From the NCBI RefSeq assembly GCF_046244365.1, contig NZ_CP176395.1, positions 496,001-560,000 of the forward strand: a stretch of 64,000 nucleotides of DNA. Direction: 5' to 3'. Position 1 is the stretch's first letter, and the number at the start of each line of letters is the position of its first letter. Made by a program: the position numbers and the translations under genes. Shown piece by piece: positions 17,094 through 25,085 of this stretch. The stretch is from Paenibacillus_V sp046244365 (GTDB taxonomy: Bacteria > Bacillota > Bacilli > Paenibacillales > NBRC-103111). The notes beneath the pieces are model-generated. The model had not been told where the DNA came from, did not search any database, and saw only the letters and a list, made by a program, of their open reading frames with translations.

Positions 17094-19751
17094 ATGGCCA
17101 ACATCCAACAGCATTACTACACCAGGGAGCGCGAAGGGCTTTTCCGCTCCAATGCGGGCTATGACTCGATTGCCAAATCGCCGGGATTGGACGGCGGATT
17201 CATCAAGCGGGTGCTGCATCCGTATTGCGGATACGACGCGCCGAAAGAGCTGACGGACCGGAACGAAAGCGATCTTGGCAAGTACCCGGAGTCGTACACG
17301 GTGTTCCATGCCGATTCGGGGGAAACCGTGCTCGGCAGCAGCGTTTTCGCCGGAGCGGATTTTACGGGTCAGCGGAACACGTTTTTTGCCCATCACCTGA
17401 TCGTTCCGGGCGAACGGGCTGAGGGCTTGGTTACCGAGCCGTCGGCCGTTTTTCATGCGGCCGGCTTTCAGCGCCGGCACGATATCGGGGAAGGGAAGGC
17501 ACTCCCGGAGCTGGCCGATATTCCGACCGAGCATGTGCCGTATGCGGCAGTGCTGGACACGGTGCGGAACAAGCTGGGGATCGGCGCGGACATGTTCAAG
17601 CGGCTCTTGTATGCGGTGATGATGTCCGTTTCGAGCAAGAAGAAAGTGTACATTACGCTCGATACCGGCGTTTCGGAAAGCTCCGCGTATGCGAAACGGT
17701 TGATGGAGGCGCTGTACCGCTGCCTGCCTTATGCGGTTCGCCGCAGGCTCGGGTTTACGACTTACAGCTACGAGCCGGTGCGCAAGGACCATCTCCATGT
17801 CGTTTTCGTCGAAAAAGGTAATATCCGTCCGAGCGACCGCAATATTGAGAAAGATTACTTGTTCGATTTTGCGAACAACCGGTTTGCGAATACGGATTTG
17901 CAGGGGGACGAGCACGAGTATTTGAACTTTGCCTGGGACAACCTGCAAACGCCGGAGCGGATGATTCCGTTCTTCGAATTCGCCGAAGAGGTGCTGGCTC
18001 CCGCGGATAAAGCGAAGGAGCTTGCGGTTTCGACTTATTACGAGCTGTGCGCCCTGTATCAGATCGAAGCGGGCGATTATACGATTTACGAACGCAATAA
18101 AGCGGGAGTTTTGCACGGGATTTACGGCTATTTGCTGTCGTACGGCATTGAGCGGGAAACGCGGCTTAACCGGCTGTTCGTTCAGCTGTTCGACCGCGAG
18201 CGGGAGACGATCACGAGCCGCAATTTACCGCCGCTGGAAGCGGTAAAGCTGGTTATCGATTACTATCGCATCGCCGAGGAAAGCAAGCAGCTGCCTTTTA
18301 TCGTCTTCCTGATTCTTGTCGCGAATGCCGGGAAATCCGCGCAGCAAAGCGATTATGTGGCCGAAGTGTATAAGGCGCTGGCTGCGAATCCGCCGCTCTT
18401 CATCGCCTTTTTCAATCAGGTGTTCGTCCAGTACGGCGCGCAGCTGGCCAAGCCGTTGTTCGAGGAGTACTTGGAAGAGCGGGTCAAAAACCTGAGCAAG
18501 CATAAGGACGTGCTCAAGGAGCTGGGATTTTGGCTGAACCATACGCCGCATGCGCTCGGCAACGTATTTTTCCGGGATAAATTCGCCATGAAGCTACCGG
18601 AATTATTGGAGCATGACAAAAAATACGTAGCCAGCGCGCTGGAGATTCACCGGTTTCTCGACACGTTCGCGATTGAAAAGCCGTTTGCCGATGCCTATGA
18701 AAAGTTTCGCGAGGACGTCCTGTCCGAGGTCGACCACTGCCTGCTCTGGAAGCTCGACTTCAAGACGCTGAACGAAGAGGATTATGCCAGCGTGATCCGC
18801 ATAATGAAGGAACGCCGCAAGACGTTCCGCGAATCGCTGGACGAGCGCGGCAGGCATCATTACGATGCGCTTCGTGCGCTCGATGCGATGATGACGGATA
18901 CCAAGGCGAAGGCGCCGGATCAGTATATGGACGATCTGCCGCTCGACATGGTACAGCCGGTTCAGCATTTGCTGAAAGCCTTTCAAATGGGCAAGCCGGG
19001 CGGGATCGATTTTGACAGGCTGCTCTTCGCCTTTTACAGGCCGCAGAAGCAGCGGGAGAGAAGCGCGCAGGCCGGCGGCGATTTTATCGATTACGGCGCT
19101 TTGCTTCAAGCCGTTTATGCAGAGAAGAACGAGGCGGGCGTTTATGCCCTTGTTTTCTGGATGCTGCAAAAGGGCAAGCTGCCGCGGACGTTCATCGCCG
19201 AGCTGAAGAAGCATTTTGTCGAAACGGATCGGGAATCGCTGAAGGACAAGCAGTTGAGAAGGAAATGGAAGCGTCTCGGAAACGCCGGCGTCGACGAAGT
19301 GCTGGAATACGCGGACGAGAAGACGGCTTCCGGTTTCAAAAAGCTGTATAAGCGAAACAAAATGCTGTTCAGGAGACTCTTCGTGCTTGGCGGCGGTTCG
19401 ATCATTCTGCTCGCTATGCTCGGGGGCGGCGGCTGGCTTGTTTACGACAAGCTCATTGCCAAGCCGGATAACGAGCCGGCGAACTCGCCGGCGCCGTCGT
19501 TATCGCCGAGCCCGTCGGGCGAGCCTTCAAGCCCAGCGCCTTCGATTACGCCTTCGGCCGTTCCGTCCGGCTCGCAATCGGGGGCGCCGGGCAGCGGTCC
19601 GGCGGCAACGCCGGGAACCTCGCCAGGAGCCTCGCCAGGGGCGCCGACCTATGGGCCTACGCTGGCTCCGGCCGGTGCGGCCAAAGGCTCGTCTGCGGTA
19701 TCCGCCGGAACCGCGTCCCAAGCAAACCGCACGCCGGAAGCTAAGCGGTAG
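17094..19751 (+). CDS. GAP1-type GTPase-associated protein with C-terminal membrane helix and P/S/T tail
   Basis: 885 residues. The N-terminus (YYTRERE..., then AKSPGLDGGF at about residues 25-34) reads like the GAP1-N2 domain of GTPase-associated protein 1. A long alpha-helical middle follows, then one membrane helix at about 763-785, then roughly 95 residues rich in Pro, Ser, Ala and Gly that would lie outside the cell. GGAGGGGG precedes the ATG; the gene follows the GTPase after 2 bp. Known of the family: inferred partners and perhaps regulators of the linked GTPases. Inference: it tethers the GTPase to the membrane. The outward low-complexity tail resembles in kind that of the protein encoded at 2681-4756. 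It is the last gene of the operon. Confidence 0.82.
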   Translation: MANIQQHYYTREREGLFRSNAGYDSIAKSPGLDGGFIKRVLHPYCGYDAPKELTDRNESDLGKYPESYTVFHADSGETVLGSSVFAGADFTGQRNTFFAHHLIVPGERAEGLVTEPSAVFHAAGFQRRHDIGEGKALPELADIPTEHVPYAAVLDTVRNKLGIGADMFKRLLYAVMMSVSSKKKVYITLDTGVSESSAYAKRLMEALYRCLPYAVRRRLGFTTYSYEPVRKDHLHVVFVEKGNIRPSDRNIEKDYLFDFANNRFANTDLQGDEHEYLNFAWDNLQTPERMIPFFEFAEEVLAPADKAKELAVSTYYELCALYQIEAGDYTIYERNKAGVLHGIYGYLLSYGIERETRLNRLFVQLFDRERETITSRNLPPLEAVKLVIDYYRIAEESKQLPFIVFLILVANAGKSAQQSDYVAEVYKALAANPPLFIAFFNQVFVQYGAQLAKPLFEEYLEERVKNLSKHKDVLKELGFWLNHTPHALGNVFFRDKFAMKLPELLEHDKKYVASALEIHRFLDTFAIEKPFADAYEKFREDVLSEVDHCLLWKLDFKTLNEEDYASVIRIMKERRKTFRESLDERGRHHYDALRALDAMMTDTKAKAPDQYMDDLPLDMVQPVQHLLKAFQMGKPGGIDFDRLLFAFYRPQKQRERSAQAGGDFIDYGALLQAVYAEKNEAGVYALVFWMLQKGKLPRTFIAELKKHFVETDRESLKDKQLRRKWKRLGNAGVDEVLEYADEKTASGFKKLYKRNKMLFRRLFVLGGGSIILLAMLGGGGWLVYDKLIAKPDNEPANSPAPSLSPSPSGEPSSPAPSITPSAVPSGSQSGAPGSGPAATPGTSPGASPGAPTYGPTLAPAGAAKGSSAVSAGTASQANRTPEAKR

Positions 19752-19867
19752 AGTGCCCGTATGCGCGGCACTGCCTGGGAGAGAGCAATCTTCTCTCTCG
19801 CTCCGAAGCTCAAAACCGCTAAACACGCGAGCGGATGCCAATTCCCGACCGGCTGGTTTTTAAGTTA

Positions 19868-20060
19868 GATAAGAGCCTTTAGAGTCTTCTAAAGCGGCAC
19901 TTTTTGAGATAAACAGGAAAATAGAAGCCTCTAGCGTCGTCTAAATGCCTAGCCAGGCTAGTAAATCCGACTTTTAGGCTGTATAGGAGCCTTTAGAGTC
20001 TTCTAAATCGGCACTTTTTGAGATAAACAGGAAAATAGAAGCTCCTAGCGTCGTCTAAAT
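19868..20060 (+). repeat. Dispersed ~114-bp element, two units
   Basis: Four cores of the form ATAGRAGCCTYTAG followed by CGTCGTCTAAA or AGTCTTCTAAA start near 19868, 19919, 19983 and 20034. The same-type spacing is 115 bp, and the alternate spacing 51/64 bp matches the array at 527-2460, but in the opposite orientation. Confidence 0.88.
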
Positions 20061-20154
20061 CGCGCAACAATCATGCGCTTTTCCTCTCCGGCACCGAGTT
20101 GCAGCAAGGCTGCCCTAGAAGTCATAGGAAGAAAGGTTCGCGCCCGCTTTGCAC

Positions 20155-20211
20155 ACCATAAAGAAGCCTGCAGCTCCACTTTGACAGTGGTTCTGCAGGC
20201 TTCTTTATGGT
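20155..20211. terminator. Bidirectional terminator hairpin
   Basis: Perfect 19-bp inverted repeat, ACCATAAAGAAGCCTGCAG against CTGCAGGCTTCTTTATGGT, with a further inner CCACT/AGTGG stem. It lies between convergent genes ending at 19751 (+) and 20279 (-). Confidence 0.85.
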
Positions 20212-20278
20212 ATTGGGCAGAAACCGGCTTCCTGCGGCAACAACCTTTCGGGCCGCCTTCACCGCATCGCCATGATGA

Positions 20279-22534
20279 CTATTCGTATACCCGAACCTCG
20301 ATAATTTCAGCGCACGGGCTGCCGTTCGTCGCTTCCACGACGACGCGAAGCCGGTCGGCGACGACGGAGGCGTCCAGCCGGTGGACATGCTTGCGCTTGC
20401 GGTTGGCACTCCGTTCGGCGACGGTCGACCATTCGCCGTTCACGAGCGCTTCCAGCCGGTAATCGCGCACCAGCTCCGGCATCACCTCGAACGGCGTGAT
20501 GTGATGGTGCAGGTTGATCAGATCCTCGTTCACGTCATCATTAAAGGTGACGTGAACCGAGCCGATCTTGACCGGCTGCTCCCAGCTCAGCTGGAGCCAC
20601 TCGGCTTGGCCGGCGCGCATCGGCTCCGACGACCACATATGCGGACCGCCATAAGGACGCAGGAATCCGTCGGTCGCTTTGGACGGGGCGAGCGCGCTCG
20701 TCGGAGCCGGCAGACGGAAGCATGGGAGCTTGCGATGGAATTCGTTCATCCCCCATTCCACGGACGGCTGCGGCGGCTGCGGCCTGTTCGGCTCGTCGCG
20801 GTATACGACGATCGGCTTGTCGTTTCTCCGGAAGCCGAGCACGCCGCTTTGGCCGCGGTCGGATACGTGGACGGTAAGCGCATCGTTCGCCTTGACGACC
20901 ACGAAAGCGTTCTGGACCGAATCGGGCGTCCAGGCGATATCAGCTTTCACCCACTGGCCGATGCCCGCGCGAACGCTGGCGGCAGCCGTTGCTTGCAGCG
21001 TATGCGGCACATAGTTTTCAGCGCGTCCCGTATTCCACACTTCGACGATTAGTTCCGTGTCCGTATCGGCGTCCACCAGAAGCTCCAGTCCGTTAAGCGG
21101 AGCATCGGCCGGCAGCAGTAATGCGATATCGGTATGGAGCGAGGCTGTGTTTACCGGCTGCTCGACGGCCAGCCGCGTCAGCGTGCTCGAGGCGGTGACC
21201 GATGCCTGCAGCGCCAGGTCGGAACGATCTTCGTTGTGCAAGCCGACGATCGACGCGTCCTGCCGGAGCAGCGTCTGCTGCAGCTCGCTCAGGTGGCTCG
21301 CGTACAGCTCGCGCGGCGAAACGCCCTTCTGCGCGCAGAGCGCGGCGCCAGTGCCGGCGGCTTCTCCGATGATGGCGCACGTCGCCATCACGCGCGTCGT
21401 GCCGAAGGCGACGTGCGTCGCGCTGATATCGCGGCCGGCCATCAGCATATTGCTCACGTTGGCGGAATACAGAGAGCGGAACGGGATATGGTAAACGCCG
21501 TCCGCATATAGATGCTTGGAGCCGTGCTCGGTCGAGTAAACGCCTTGAGGCGGATGCAGATCGATCGACCAGCCCCCGTAAGCGACGCGGTCCTCGAAAG
21601 GCCGCTGTGCCAGAACGTCGTTCTGATTAAGCACATAATCCCCGACAAAACGGCGGTATTCCCGTTTGCCCGGAATCGATCCGACCCACTCCAGCGTCAT
21701 ATTGTCGGCTTCGAATTTGCCGGAATTCTTAATGTAATCCCAGATGCCGTAAATGACCGACCACAGCTCGTCGCGGATACGGTCGTTGTCATGCACCGTG
21801 TCCAGCTCGCCGCCCCATTCGATCCACCAGTATGCACAGCCGTTATCCCCGCTGCGGATGACGCGCCGTTCCGGTATCGTCGTTTGCGTAATGTCTTTGG
21901 CAAAGCTGGGCGCTACGTATTTGACGGGATGTCCCGCATCCTTCGTGTAGAAGAGCAGCGTACTGCCGAGCGTAATGTCGTCGGGGACGAGGGGCGCCCA
22001 ATCTTCCCCGTATTCCTCTTGAGCCTCGCGGCCGATGCGGTACTTGGCGCCTGCCAGAAAGCCGACAAGCCCGTCTCCCGTACAGTCGAGAAACATGCTG
22101 CTCTGGAACCGGATCCGGCGCTCGGAGCCCATCATCCAACCCGTAACGGAACGGATCTTGCGCTCCTGCTCGTCGCCGTCCGCTTCCACCTCGTGCACGT
22201 CCGTGTTCAGGTACAGCTTGATGTTCGATTCGGCGCGTACCGCTTCCAATATGACCATATCCCAAATATACGGATTGCCGTCGATGTTGCGGAACTGATT
22301 TTCGACGAACAGTTCGCCCATGATCCCGCCTTCCCGCGCATACCGGTTGATCCCGTGACCGGTCGCTCCGCACACCCACACGCGAACCTCGCTGCTGGAG
22401 TTTCCGCCGAGAACCGGCCTGTTATGCACGAGCGCAACGGTTTGGCCAAGCCGCGCAGCCGAAATGGCCGCGCAGACGCCCGCAAGTCCGCCTCCGACGA
22501 CGGTAATATCCGTTAGAACCGTTTCATTTCTCAT
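20279..22534 (-). CDS. FAD-dependent oxidoreductase (FAD_oxidored family)
   Basis: 751 residues from the ATG at 22534, preceded by GAGGAGAG; an upstream ATG at 22558 lacks a site. Seen: the N-terminal FAD Rossmann motif VVGGGLAGVCAA, then the NRPVLGGNSS stretch typical of the FAD-dependent family found in polysaccharide and sugar-acid loci. The C-terminal third (from about residue 450) is beta-rich and looks like a carbohydrate-binding or discoidin-like module. It probably oxidises a sugar or related substrate. It is divergent from an AraC regulator at 22653, its likely controller. Confidence 0.82.
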   Translation of the reverse strand: MRNETVLTDITVVGGGLAGVCAAISAARLGQTVALVHNRPVLGGNSSSEVRVWVCGATGHGINRYAREGGIMGELFVENQFRNIDGNPYIWDMVILEAVRAESNIKLYLNTDVHEVEADGDEQERKIRSVTGWMMGSERRIRFQSSMFLDCTGDGLVGFLAGAKYRIGREAQEEYGEDWAPLVPDDITLGSTLLFYTKDAGHPVKYVAPSFAKDITQTTIPERRVIRSGDNGCAYWWIEWGGELDTVHDNDRIRDELWSVIYGIWDYIKNSGKFEADNMTLEWVGSIPGKREYRRFVGDYVLNQNDVLAQRPFEDRVAYGGWSIDLHPPQGVYSTEHGSKHLYADGVYHIPFRSLYSANVSNMLMAGRDISATHVAFGTTRVMATCAIIGEAAGTGAALCAQKGVSPRELYASHLSELQQTLLRQDASIVGLHNEDRSDLALQASVTASSTLTRLAVEQPVNTASLHTDIALLLPADAPLNGLELLVDADTDTELIVEVWNTGRAENYVPHTLQATAAASVRAGIGQWVKADIAWTPDSVQNAFVVVKANDALTVHVSDRGQSGVLGFRRNDKPIVVYRDEPNRPQPPQPSVEWGMNEFHRKLPCFRLPAPTSALAPSKATDGFLRPYGGPHMWSSEPMRAGQAEWLQLSWEQPVKIGSVHVTFNDDVNEDLINLHHHITPFEVMPELVRDYRLEALVNGEWSTVAERSANRKRKHVHRLDASVVADRLRVVVEATNGSPCAEIIEVRVYE

Positions 22535-22652
22535 GACTTGTTCTCTCCTCTTTATCAATGACGTATATCCTTGATTTCATCATAGGAAAACGGATTCCCA
22601 AATAACATACATTGTATTACGATATAGCATATACTTTATTTCATAGGAAACA

Positions 22653-23468
22653 ATGCGGAGAGAAGGGCGGCTGACACGCATGAAACGTCACGATTGGGGG
22701 GCGACTCCGGCGGCTTACGTATATTGGCATCAGAAAGCGGCATTTGACCTGGAAAGGGATATCTACGACAACTGGACGATGTTTGCGGCGGAGGACGGGC
22801 GGTTTGCCTATAGCATCGGCGATCACAAGGGAGAAGCGGGCTTTGGCGATCTGGTCGTATGTCCGCCGGGCATCCCGTTTATCCGGCGCACGATAACACC
22901 GCTTACGTTTCATTTTTTTCATTTTGAATGGGATTCGGAAGTGTCGGAGGAGGAAGCACTGTCGCTGTCCGGCAAGCTGACGGTTGCGGATGTCGACAGA
23001 CTGGCTTCGAACTACCGGTATATACGGGAGATCGACTTCGCCGGGAGGCAGGAGCCCGCTTTCGGCAGAATGAAGCATTGGCTTCACGACATATGGCGGC
23101 TTGTCGAGCACAGCAGCGCAGCAGGCGCCGACAGGGCTGCAGGTTCCGACTCCGCGATGCAAACGGCCCGGCAGTGGCTGCTGGCCCATGCGTTCGCGCC
23201 GCTCGTTTACCGAGAGCTGTCCGACATGCTCGGCATCAGCCCGGTGCAGCTGACAAGACGTTTTCGGGCCGCTTACCGGATGACGCCGTCGGCTTTCGTA
23301 ACGGAGCTGAGGCTTTCCCGCGCCTGCCGGCTGCTGGCTGAAACGGCACTCACCCTTGATGCGATCGCGCAAAAATGCGGCTACGAAAACGGCTTCTATT
23401 TAAGCCGCGTTTTTCACGATAAGAAAGGAACGAGTCCGTCCGCATACCGTAAGCTGCATCGTATTTAG
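22653..23468 (+). CDS. AraC-family regulator
   Basis: 271 residues (or 262 from the inner ATG at 22680; both have purine-rich sequence upstream). The N-terminal half is a cupin-like ligand-binding domain; the C-terminal ~100 residues carry two helix-turn-helix motifs ending in the AraC signature GYENGFYLSRVFHDKKGTSP. It faces the FAD oxidoreductase gene across a 118-bp AT-rich spacer containing near-repeats of TTTCATAGGAAA, candidate operator half-sites. Confidence 0.85.
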   Translation: MRREGRLTRMKRHDWGATPAAYVYWHQKAAFDLERDIYDNWTMFAAEDGRFAYSIGDHKGEAGFGDLVVCPPGIPFIRRTITPLTFHFFHFEWDSEVSEEEALSLSGKLTVADVDRLASNYRYIREIDFAGRQEPAFGRMKHWLHDIWRLVEHSSAAGADRAAGSDSAMQTARQWLLAHAFAPLVYRELSDMLGISPVQLTRRFRAAYRMTPSAFVTELRLSRACRLLAETALTLDAIAQKCGYENGFYLSRVFHDKKGTSPSAYRKLHRI

Positions 23469-23558
23469 ACGTTTCCAATCATTCCGGCAAGGGAGCATTT
23501 GTTTGTGTACAAGCGCATAAACTTGTTGGTAGTAGTGCCAATAGAGGAGGAGAGCGCT

Positions 23559-24002
23559 ATGGACTGGGAGAGCGTGGACATTTCAGAGGATACCAAGACG
23601 ATATTGAACGAACTGGTGGAACGCAAGGTGAAGCTGGATCATATCACGAAGATGAAAAATTTATATTCGGGGATTACGTTATTCATCGTTGCGGTTTCCG
23701 TCTATTACTTCTATCGTTATCTGCTGCTGCCCTCCAACAACGACATGCTGAAGCTCGTGGGCCTGTTTTCGGGAAATGCGGCTCATTTGTTCCTGCTGGC
23801 GGCGTTGGCGACGTTGTACATCGTAACGAACAATTATATGAAATCGTACGGCAAACAGAAGAGCAAATACGAAACGCTGCGCATCGAGGCGATCGATCAT
23901 TTGCACAGTACATGGGTCAAATCCAAGAGCTCGGCGATCCGCGACATCATCTCCAAACATTTGAAAGACAAGCATAATATTAACGTATCCCACAAAAGTT
24001 GA
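23559..24002 (+). CDS. DUF2663 (YpbF-like) membrane protein
   Basis: 147 residues from the ATG at 23559 behind GGAGGAGAG; the longer frame from 23499 lacks a site. Two membrane helices (about residues 37-57 and 72-92) and a charged C-terminal part with an HSTW motif. It resembles the DUF2663 family, represented by Bacillus YpbF, which has no known function. Confidence 0.7.
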   Translation: MDWESVDISEDTKTILNELVERKVKLDHITKMKNLYSGITLFIVAVSVYYFYRYLLLPSNNDMLKLVGLFSGNAAHLFLLAALATLYIVTNNYMKSYGKQKSKYETLRIEAIDHLHSTWVKSKSSAIRDIISKHLKDKHNINVSHKS

Positions 24003-24183
24003 TCCGCGCTCCGGAATCGCTAGAATTCCTCCTTTCCCAAGCCGTTCAAGCGCAAAAAGGAATCCTATCCTCTCGTCAACCCCCGGTGCTTCCCGCTAGG
24101 CGGTTTTGTAATCATTTTGTAAGCGGGTATCCGGTATACTGATTTCGAGAAATCTCCTATTTTTTCGACAAAACGCATAAATT

Positions 24184-24215
24184 TTTAAGAAATCTTTAAC
24201 TTTGTTTGATATAAT
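24184..24215 (+). promoter_or_regulatory. Orphan promoter-like sequence facing into the response regulator gene
   Basis: TATAAT at 24210-24215, preceded by two TTTAA repeats 11 bp apart (24184 and 24195). No plus-strand gene follows, so it would drive an antisense or short RNA over the 3' end of the response regulator gene. The -35 is not clear. Confidence 0.25.
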
Positions 24216-24230
24216 TGGAACTATAAATGA

Positions 24231-24950
24231 TCACGAACCGTCCGAATTCGACAAATTTCCGTTAAACTTGTAGCCAAGGCCCCGGATGGTCAAAATGTAT
24301 TGCGGCTCGGCGGCATTCGGCTCGATCTTTTTGCGGAGATTGCTAATGTGGACGAGCAGCGTCCGGGTATCGCCCATTCCGTCAAGCCCCCATATCGTTT
24401 CGTACAGATGGTCGATCTTGTACACCCGGTTCGGCGTTTTGGCTAGAAGCGACAACAGCTCGAACTCCTTCGTCGACAGCGTAACGGGCTCGCCGGCGAC
24501 TTTGACGGTATGGTCCAACAGATTGATTTCAAGCCCCGGAAACTGCAAAGTATGATGCTCGGTATCCGTATATTTGTCCTGAAGCCTGCTGCGCCGCAGC
24601 TGGGCTTTAACGCGGGCGACAAGCTGCATGGGGCTGAACGGCTTTATCACGTAATCATCGCCTCCGGTGCTTAAGCCTTCGATGATGTCCGTGTCGTCTC
24701 TCTTGCAGCTGATGAAAATGATCGGAATTTCGGCCACTTCCCGGATCGTCCGGCATACGTCAAAACCGCCGAGCCCGGGCAGAAGAACGTCAAGAATAAC
24801 GAGATCCGGTTTTTCCTTATGAATAAGGGGCATGACGCTGCGGCCATCGTTCGTGCTAACGACCTCAAAGCCCTCTCTTCTCAAGTATAGACTGATTAAC
24901 TCCACGATATCGGCTTCATCATCAACGATCATGATCTTATTTGAAAGCAT
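24231..24950 (-). CDS. OmpR-family response regulator
   Basis: 239 residues from the ATG at 24950 behind GGGGAGAG. Receiver domain with the acidic pair DDEAD, phospho-acceptor Asp in LVILDVLLPG and the conserved Lys in IKPF; then a winged-helix DNA-binding domain ending in RGLGYKF. All key residues are present. It is divergent from a histidine kinase gene across about 135 bp, its likely but unusual partner. Confidence 0.9.
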   Translation of the reverse strand: MLSNKIMIVDDEADIVELISLYLRREGFEVVSTNDGRSVMPLIHKEKPDLVILDVLLPGLGGFDVCRTIREVAEIPIIFISCKRDDTDIIEGLSTGGDDYVIKPFSPMQLVARVKAQLRRSRLQDKYTDTEHHTLQFPGLEINLLDHTVKVAGEPVTLSTKEFELLSLLAKTPNRVYKIDHLYETIWGLDGMGDTRTLLVHISNLRKKIEPNAAEPQYILTIRGLGYKFNGNLSNSDGS

Positions 24951-25050
24951 AGGCTTTATGTCTCTCCCCAAATGAAAATGAAGCGTAACGCATGTGCATG
25001 CCATGGATAGCAGCGGGCAGGCGAATGGAACTACTTTACATTATAAAGGG

Positions 25051-25079
25051 TTGACTGCGTTAATTTCCATCTTTATGTA
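25051..25079 (+). promoter_or_regulatory. Candidate promoter of the kinase/HD-GYP/GGDEF operon
   Basis: TTGACT at 25051-25056 and TATGTA at 25074-25079, spacer 17 bp. Transcription would begin about at the GTG used as start of the kinase, implying a leaderless or nearly leaderless message. Confidence 0.5.
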
Positions 25080-25085
25080 GCCGGG

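Larger units (their letters stand above)
19752..20278. other. Intergenic region between convergent genes: repeats and terminator
   Basis: 527 bp without a gene. It contains a weak GAGAGA/TCTCTC hairpin (about 19779-19799), two units of the dispersed ~114-bp repeat (19868-20060) and a strong hairpin (20155-20211). Confidence 0.8.

Noticed and set aside
16953..18116. 387-residue antisense frame over the GTPase and GAP1 genes
   Set aside because: Shadow of two coding frames; no motif.
21512..22516. 334-residue plus-strand frame over the FAD oxidoreductase gene
   Set aside because: Antisense shadow; the minus frame has the FAD motif and a ribosome-binding site.
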